A DNA stretch of 11,000 nt from Planctomycetota bacterium. GTDB lineage: Bacteria > Planctomycetota > Phycisphaerae > WQYP01. Every line of letters begins with the position of its first letter. The stretch's first letter is position 1. The notes under the pieces were generated by a model, which worked only from the letters and a program-made list of their open reading frames with translations, was not told the DNA's origin and ran no database searches. A program made the translations under genes and the position numbers. Of this stretch, positions 6,301 to 11,000 are shown one piece after another. The stretch spans positions 1 to 11,000 of the forward strand of contig JAJZCU010000030.1 of assembly GCA_021828935.1 (NCBI GenBank), written 5' to 3'.

Positions 6301-6606
6301 TAAGAAACACCGGTGGCCTGTGTTAATCGGCCGACGCACAATTCTCGGTGTAAAGCGGGCCGCTGAAACGATTGACGACGGCGGCAACGCGCTTAGGCGT
6401 TCGGGGCCGAACGGAACGCGCCAATGACCTTTTTCATTTTGACTCTCCGGGCTGCGGCGCGGTATCATGCGGAACGGCTCCGAAAGGCGATCATAGTCAT
6501 TTGCGAACCTAAAGATGATCCAATGAATGAAGGGGCCCCGCTGCCACGCGGGAGTTAGTTCGCGCCGGCTCGCTGAATCGCATTTCACGGGGACGAGCCG
6601 TCAACA

Positions 6607-6622
6607 GTGCTGGAAGCAGCAC
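6607..6622 (+). promoter_or_regulatory. Hairpin in probable leader of the surface-protein gene
   Basis: GTGCTG and CAGCAC form a perfect 6-base stem around the loop GAAG, ending 56 bases before the ATG at 6679. If transcription starts upstream, it lies in the 5' untranslated region. No T-tract follows, so a terminator is unlikely; a structural or binding role is speculative. Confidence 0.25.
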
Positions 6623-6678
6623 GCGCTGGGCAGTGCCTGTATTGGTGTAGAGCGTTCAGACATCGGAGAAGGTGATTT

Positions 6679-9615
6679 ATGGGCAGGCAAAGAACTAATT
6701 GCGTGATTCTCGCGGTCCTTTGTGCGGCGGGGGGGCTTTTTGCCCATCCAATTCATGCGGCGATACAAACCGCGTCTTGGATCGGCGGCAACGGTGACTG
6801 GCTGGGTTCACCGGAGTTGTGGTCCCCCGCCAATCTGCCGAATAACACGGGTTCCTCGCAATATAATGTCGTCGTCTCAGCCCCGTCACCGAACCCCTAT
6901 TACGGCGGACGCTATGGGGTGACCTTTGGCGGCGCCGCGGAGAGCGCCGCGACGGTAACTATTAACAATTTGGTTATCAACAACAAGATGGCGGCCGTCG
7001 CGCAGTACGGCGGGACGATGGACCTGGGCGGGGCCGGGTCTCCGGGAAAACTCGCGATCGATGCCGGTTATTACTATATAAGCGGGGGATTGCTGGAAAA
7101 CGCGGCCGTGGCCACGGGAAGCGATGGCCTGTTCGTGGTAAATGGCGGGACGCTCAAGAACGTCACTGTTGACGGGCGAAATGCAGTAGCCGACTTTGGC
7201 GGACTGAACATTGCCAACACGGCTGCCGCTCCAGACCCGGTAAGCAATGAAGTAATATATTTTGGCGGCAGTAATACGCTGCTGTCGTTTTCCGATGCCG
7301 CGGGAACAGGTGGCGCCGCGATCGGGCAGACGTTGATAAACAGCACGATCTACGATAATGGATTCGAATCCACGCTGGACGCGGGGCAGAAGTTGACAAT
7401 CGGGGCCGGTTCAACGCTGAGCGTCAACGCTTTTGGGAGCTACAGCGCCAACGCCACGCCACTGCCCGCGACAATGACTGGCGGAAGCATTACAAACGAC
7501 GGCGCCATCAATGTCACGTTTCATAACGCCCCCGAATCGCTGGGCATGAATCAAATGGGCGACATCACCATCAATCCGAGCAATTTCGACAACCGCGGGG
7601 TAATTACCGTCCTGCCATTATGCAATCTGACAATTAGCGCGGCGAATTGGACCAACAGCGGGACAATTCAAGCGCTGCCGTCGCCAACACCGGGATACGG
7701 CAAATATTATTCCGAGTTAACTTTTGGGGGGGACTGGTCGAACTCCGGGGTCATTGCGTTGAATCATGACACGGGCTTGAGCCTCGGTGGGAATTTTAAA
7801 TCGTCAGATATCGGGCTGGCGCCCGGCGGCGGCGTCCTGGCCCCGAATGGGGCCGGCGTAGCCATTACGGGGACAATGGATAACACCGGCGATAGCATCG
7901 CATTTAACAGTACCACGGGCGGCTACGGTCTTGAGGGAACCATCGTGGGTGGAACGATTTCAACGATTGACCCCAAAACCGGCATGAACTACCTCGGCGA
8001 AGGGGGCCCCAACGGCGGCACATTAAGATCGGTAACGCTGGGCACCAATCTGGAGGCCCAATCCCTGACTGTCCAAAACACGCCGGGCAACGACGCCGGC
8101 TTAATGCCCAATGGCCATACGCTCATCGTGGATGGGTTTATTAATTTTCAGAATACGGCCGGCCCGGAAGTGTTCAACAATGGGGCGATTTCCGCGCCCT
8201 ACGGCGGCCAGATCAGCGGGACAACGTGGACCATCGGCCCGAACGCATCCGTTGATATGGCGCGTCCGCTATCAAACCAACCCGACAATTTCACGCTGCT
8301 GGGCAAAACTTCTCTTACCAACTATGCGCCCGTCACGGTGGGCCACATGAAGCTGTCGCTGGATAACCTGCAAATCGCCGCGGGCAACTTCACCAACCAC
8401 GGCCCCATCACCAGTGATGGAACGTTGGACATTAATGCATTTTCATGGACCAATACCAGCGCGATTACCATCAACAGTTATGGGGTTCTTTATACGTCCG
8501 GAAACTGGTCCAACACCGGCAGCATCACCGCGGCGCCGAACAGCCAGATATTTTTGGGCGGCACGTTTCACGCCTCGGATGTTGGATTGGCGCCCGGCGG
8601 CGGCACATTCACGCATCCCAGCATGATGCAGTTGGAAATCACCGGCACGATGGATTTGGGCGGCCAGACGGTTACTTTCGGGCCCAGCACCGGAAACTGG
8701 ATGCTCAATGGCGGTACAATTGCAAACGGCTCTCTTGAAATTGCCAAACAAACGTATCCGAACCTGTGGCTCACCGTCACCGGAAACACGCCCAGCACAC
8801 TGGAAAATGTCAAAGTCATTGGTAATTGGAGTCTGGGCGGAACCTATTCCACGTTGAACATCGTCAACACCGGGTCGACCAGCGATGTATTGGACCTCAA
8901 TGGCCAAACCATAACCATCAATGGCAGTTCGGTCGCGCTGGCCCTGGGCACAAAGGATTTCGGCTTGCAGTACGATGGCGCGACAATATCCAATGGCAAT
9001 ATCACCATTGATGGCGGGAATCAAATCACCACGCCAACCGCACTGACCATTGACCCCGGCGCCCAGATCACCGCCGACACCGGCCAAAATTCATCCGCGA
9101 CAATCCAAGCCGCTTCCATCAATTTACTGGGTAGCATCAGGGCAATTAGTAATTCCACGCTTTATATTGATCCGTCCGGCATGACCGTTGGCGGTACATT
9201 GGAAGCCGATCCCTCAAGCATCATCGCTGTAGAGACCAATTTAGCGCTGGCCAGCCGCGGAAATTTTACCGTTGGCCTCAACAGCGACCAAATCGCAGGG
9301 TTGGAAATTGGGGGAAACCTGACGCTGGCCTCAGGCAGCGTCTTGAATATTCTCCCCGGCACGGGTTTGCTGGGCGGCCACTGGTATAAGTTAATCAGTT
9401 ATAGCGGAGCGTTGTCAGGGACATTCAGTTCCGTTACGCCAGGATACCAATTAAATTATTCCGCCGCTGGCGAGATTCTTGCCACGCCCGTCCCCGAGGC
9501 GCCCACGCTGGCCCTGCTTTGCCTGGCGATTCCGCTGCTATCGTTTGCGGGCCGGAAGCGAAGGCATTTGGCGGTGATGGAGCCGGGTCGACGCATTCGA
9601 CGGCGCCCCGAATAA
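6679..9615 (+). CDS. Large exported repetitive protein with PEP-CTERM-type sorting signal
   Basis: The 978-aa product starts at the ATG at 6679 with GGAGAAGG 6 bases upstream. Residues 1-28 form a Sec signal peptide (basic start, VILAVLCAAGGLFA core, cleavage after HAA). The mature start SWIGGNGDWLGSPELWSPA resembles the Trp/Gly opening of autotransporter-type and PEP-CTERM beta-helix proteins. The body is rich in Asn, Thr, Gly and Ser, with many short strands around WTNSGTI, WSNTGSI and ITGTMD units, suggesting a right-handed beta-helix. A longer unit is duplicated: SSDIGLAPGGG at about 375 and ASDVGLAPGGG at about 632. Residues 938-963 are the sorting signal: VPEAP, a hydrophobic helix (TLALLCLAIPLLSFAG) and RKRRH. 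Such signals are cut by exosortase, placing the protein at the envelope or in exopolysaccharide. The motif is PEA-P rather than the usual PEP, and about 15 extra basic residues follow. The gene stands alone; its ligand or role is unknown. Confidence 0.85.
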   Translation: MGRQRTNCVILAVLCAAGGLFAHPIHAAIQTASWIGGNGDWLGSPELWSPANLPNNTGSSQYNVVVSAPSPNPYYGGRYGVTFGGAAESAATVTINNLVINNKMAAVAQYGGTMDLGGAGSPGKLAIDAGYYYISGGLLENAAVATGSDGLFVVNGGTLKNVTVDGRNAVADFGGLNIANTAAAPDPVSNEVIYFGGSNTLLSFSDAAGTGGAAIGQTLINSTIYDNGFESTLDAGQKLTIGAGSTLSVNAFGSYSANATPLPATMTGGSITNDGAINVTFHNAPESLGMNQMGDITINPSNFDNRGVITVLPLCNLTISAANWTNSGTIQALPSPTPGYGKYYSELTFGGDWSNSGVIALNHDTGLSLGGNFKSSDIGLAPGGGVLAPNGAGVAITGTMDNTGDSIAFNSTTGGYGLEGTIVGGTISTIDPKTGMNYLGEGGPNGGTLRSVTLGTNLEAQSLTVQNTPGNDAGLMPNGHTLIVDGFINFQNTAGPEVFNNGAISAPYGGQISGTTWTIGPNASVDMARPLSNQPDNFTLLGKTSLTNYAPVTVGHMKLSLDNLQIAAGNFTNHGPITSDGTLDINAFSWTNTSAITINSYGVLYTSGNWSNTGSITAAPNSQIFLGGTFHASDVGLAPGGGTFTHPSMMQLEITGTMDLGGQTVTFGPSTGNWMLNGGTIANGSLEIAKQTYPNLWLTVTGNTPSTLENVKVIGNWSLGGTYSTLNIVNTGSTSDVLDLNGQTITINGSSVALALGTKDFGLQYDGATISNGNITIDGGNQITTPTALTIDPGAQITADTGQNSSATIQAASINLLGSIRAISNSTLYIDPSGMTVGGTLEADPSSIIAVETNLALASRGNFTVGLNSDQIAGLEIGGNLTLASGSVLNILPGTGLLGGHWYKLISYSGALSGTFSSVTPGYQLNYSAAGEILATPVPEAPTLALLCLAIPLLSFAGRKRRHLAVMEPGRRIRRRPE

Positions 9616-9830
9616 TTTGTGTATCTGGCATTCTTTCTCCGTGACCCCACTGAATCAGCCGAAGTTAGTTGTTTAGGAGGGATCACGGCGATCCCGCGTG
9701 TTACGTTTCGCCGCCGGCGTCATGGAATCGGCTCGCGCGCACGGCGTGCGATGGGACTTCTTAATAAATTATGGATCGAATCGCCCGCGGCGGCGGAGCC
9801 AAGGCCGGGGCTGCATAGCCGCCCCGCCGC
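9616..9830. other. Convergent intergenic region between surface protein and mreC
   Basis: These 215 bases separate two genes that converge. AGGAGG at 9675-9680 resembles a ribosome binding site, and a short plus-strand frame (GTG near 9699 to a stop at 9840) lies beyond it, but the spacing is too long and the frame ends inside mreC. CGGGGC (9806-9811) and GCCCCG (9821-9826) can pair as a 6-base stem just beyond the mreC stop; without a T-tract it is at best a weak terminator candidate. Confidence 0.35.
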
Positions 9831-10703
9831 TCATCGCTTAGCGTCCACCAATATCACCACCTGGTGGACGCGTTGCACGTCCACCCGCGGCTTAATATGG
9901 ACCACCCACCGAAGTTGATGAATCTGGGATGATCGTACCACCGTAACCTGCCCGATTACGGCGCCCCGCACCGAGGCCGGCCAGCCGGTGTCATTGAGGG
10001 CTACCAAATCCCCCTTGCGCGGCGCGATTGACTGGACCGAATCCGGCAGTTCACACCGCATCTGGCCATGGCCCGTGCCCACCACCATGCATAGGCGCGC
10101 CACCGGCAGTTCCCCGGTGCGCGTGGGCCGCACGATCATGGCCATGACTTTCATGCGCGGGCTGGACACCAACTGCGCCGTGCAGGTCTTTGGCCCCGCG
10201 CTGATGATGCGCCCCACCACCGCGGCGTGGGCCAGCACAACATCGCCCCGGCGGATGCCTTTTGAATCCATGGTTCCGCGGTCCAGCACACAGGATCCGC
10301 TGCCGGCGCTGGAAAAGCCGATGATATCGGCGGCGCGCAGGCTTTGTCCGGTGATGCCCGGAAAGGTGCGGTGGACAAGTCTGGCGTTTTTCAAAATGGC
10401 CTGAAGTCGCGCGATGCGGGCCAGCAGCATGGTTTTTATATTCACCCAGCGCCGCCGCAGCCGCCGCCGGCGCGCGGGCGAACGCGCCGTGGTGAAATGA
10501 TGCCAAAGATCGTTCACGCCCGATTGCGCCCGCGTACACAAGGCCGAAGCCGGGGTAAGCAGCAGATGCATGGCCTGGGCGGAAACATGGCGCGGGCCAT
10601 TTTCCAGGGCGGGGCGGAAATAATTGATAAGGAGGCTCAGGAAGGCGCCGGCCACGAGCAACAGAAACCAGCGCTGCGGCGTCATGCGTTGCAAGAATGG
10701 CAT
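9831..10703 (-). CDS. mreC: Rod shape-determining protein MreC
   Basis: MreC is an inner-membrane protein with a periplasmic domain that links MreB filaments to the elongation peptidoglycan synthases. The 290-aa product is of normal length. It has one N-terminal membrane helix (about residues 11-29), a helical and partly coiled segment (about 45-107), then two beta-barrel lobes. The lobes carry the family's typical wording: VLDRGTMDSKGIRRGDVVL (about 139-157), then VVGRIISAGP and the segment with AQLVSSPRMKVMAMI, and later GDLVALNDTG and GAVIGQVTVV. A notably basic run (RRRRLRRRW, about 78-86) interrupts the coiled region. The start at 10703 has GGAA 5 bases upstream. It follows mreB by 75 bases on the same strand, the classic order. 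No mreD frame follows; downstream is a convergent surface-protein gene. Confidence 0.88.
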   Translation of the reverse strand: MPFLQRMTPQRWFLLLVAGAFLSLLINYFRPALENGPRHVSAQAMHLLLTPASALCTRAQSGVNDLWHHFTTARSPARRRRLRRRWVNIKTMLLARIARLQAILKNARLVHRTFPGITGQSLRAADIIGFSSAGSGSCVLDRGTMDSKGIRRGDVVLAHAAVVGRIISAGPKTCTAQLVSSPRMKVMAMIVRPTRTGELPVARLCMVVGTGHGQMRCELPDSVQSIAPRKGDLVALNDTGWPASVRGAVIGQVTVVRSSQIHQLRWVVHIKPRVDVQRVHQVVILVDAKR

Positions 10704-10778
10704 GGCAATTCCACGTTAAAATAACAGCACGACGGCGTCCGGCGGAGGCTTTGAAGCCAGAAAGCCCGACGCGGGGGC

Positions 10779-11000
10779 TTACATATCATCCTGCCCGGAT
10801 TCCATGGTGTCCTTCCACAGTTCCAGATTTTCCAGAAACACGCTGGTGCCGCGGGCCACGCACGTCAGCGGATCATCGGCAATGCGCACCGGCAGCCCCG
10901 TGGCTTGGTGGATTATTCTATCGACCCCGCGCAACAGCGCCCCGCCCCCGGCCAAACAAATGCCATTTTCCACCAAGTCCGCCAGGATGATATGTAAGCA
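10779..11000 (-). CDS. mreB: Rod shape-determining protein MreB, C-terminal fragment
   Basis: The frame is open from the window edge and ends at the TAA at 10779-10781, giving the last 73 residues of the protein. The segment reads GICLAGGGALLRGVDRII, then TGLPVRIADDPLTCVARGT and a short tail. This is the highly conserved end of MreB, including the Gly-rich adenosine-binding loop of the actin fold and the ADDPL...VARGTG-type motif (the last Gly is Ser here). MreB forms membrane-bound actin-like filaments that guide lateral wall synthesis. The final DTMESGQDDM tail is acidic. mreC follows after 75 bases, so both are probably transcribed together. Confidence 0.92.
   Translation of the reverse strand, partial: CLHIILADLVENGICLAGGGALLRGVDRIIHQATGLPVRIADDPLTCVARGTSVFLENLELWKDTMESGQDDM

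Larger units (their letters stand above)
5829..6678. other. Long gene-poor spacer between divergent RHS and surface-protein genes
   Basis: I find no supported gene in these 850 bases. Two minus-strand frames (5866-6201 and 6289-6588) have Arg- and Pro-rich translations without motifs or good ribosome binding sites. None of the missing upstream RHS YD repeats is visible in any frame. The stretch holds a tandem 11-base repeat (6070-6091), a cluster of ATCTGTGG repeats (6201-6240), a perfect AT-centred inverted repeat (6279-6300) and a small hairpin in the leader of the downstream gene (6607-6622). It must also hold the promoter of the plus-strand surface-protein gene, which I could not identify with confidence. 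Confidence 0.45.

Noticed and set aside
6289..6588. 99-codon minus-strand frame in the spacer
   Set aside because: No motif or good start; it ends inside the perfect palindrome at 6279-6300.
8443..9087. 214-codon minus-strand frame inside the surface-protein gene
   Set aside because: Shadow of the repetitive plus-strand gene, whose signal peptide and sorting signal show it is the real one.
9698..9840. Short plus-strand frame after AGGAGG at 9675-9680
   Set aside because: The spacing of about 18 bases is too long for the ribosome binding site, and the frame ends inside mreC.
10762..10780. Hairpin AAGCCC/GGGCTT at the mreB stop
   Set aside because: A 6-base stem followed on the minus strand by only TCT; too weak to call a terminator between mreB and mreC.
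1..11000. CRISPR array, tRNA, rRNA, transposase or integrase
   Set aside because: I saw no regularly spaced repeats, no cloverleaf or rRNA-like sequence, and no transposase or integrase motif in any frame.

Overview
The window looks like chromosomal DNA of a moderately GC-rich Gram-negative bacterium. The best guess is the PVC group (Planctomycetota or Verrucomicrobiota). This rests on a large exported protein with a PEP-CTERM-type C-terminus, RHS/YD-repeat gene fragments of the style common there, and mreB-mreC beside accessory DNA. No rRNA or other taxonomic marker is present, so the assignment is inference only.

Layout. (1) 1-1113, plus strand: the last 27 codons of a WD40-repeat protein, then a 187-aa helical protein of unknown function and a 69-aa protein with two membrane segments. 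(2) 1114-1503: no convincing gene. (3) 1504-2205, minus: a clear AIM24 (TIGR00266) family protein. (4) 2353-5828, all minus: an accessory island. In transcription order it holds an N-terminally truncated RHS gene (4320-5828), a small three-helix membrane protein starting 16 bases after its stop (4043-4303), a second, shorter RHS-core fragment with a different tip (2903-3646), and a second small two-helix membrane protein (2542-2844). (5) 5829-6678: a gene-poor spacer with short repeats and two perfect hairpins. (6) 6679-9615, plus: a 978-aa exported, repetitive, probably beta-helical protein with a PEP-CTERM sorting signal. (7) 9831-11000, minus: mreC and the 3' end of mreB, the housekeeping cell-shape genes, convergent with the surface protein. 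No mreD follows mreC here.

The most interesting part is the RHS island. Two copies of the RHS core end share about 90% nucleotide identity over 126 bases, but each is followed by an unrelated C-terminal tip and then by its own small membrane protein on the same strand. This is the architecture of polymorphic-toxin 'orphan' tip cassettes, with the small membrane proteins as candidate immunity partners. I recognise neither tip nor either candidate immunity protein as a known family, so toxin and immunity roles are inferred from position. The 5' ends of both RHS genes are missing, so they may be silent cassettes rather than expressed effectors.
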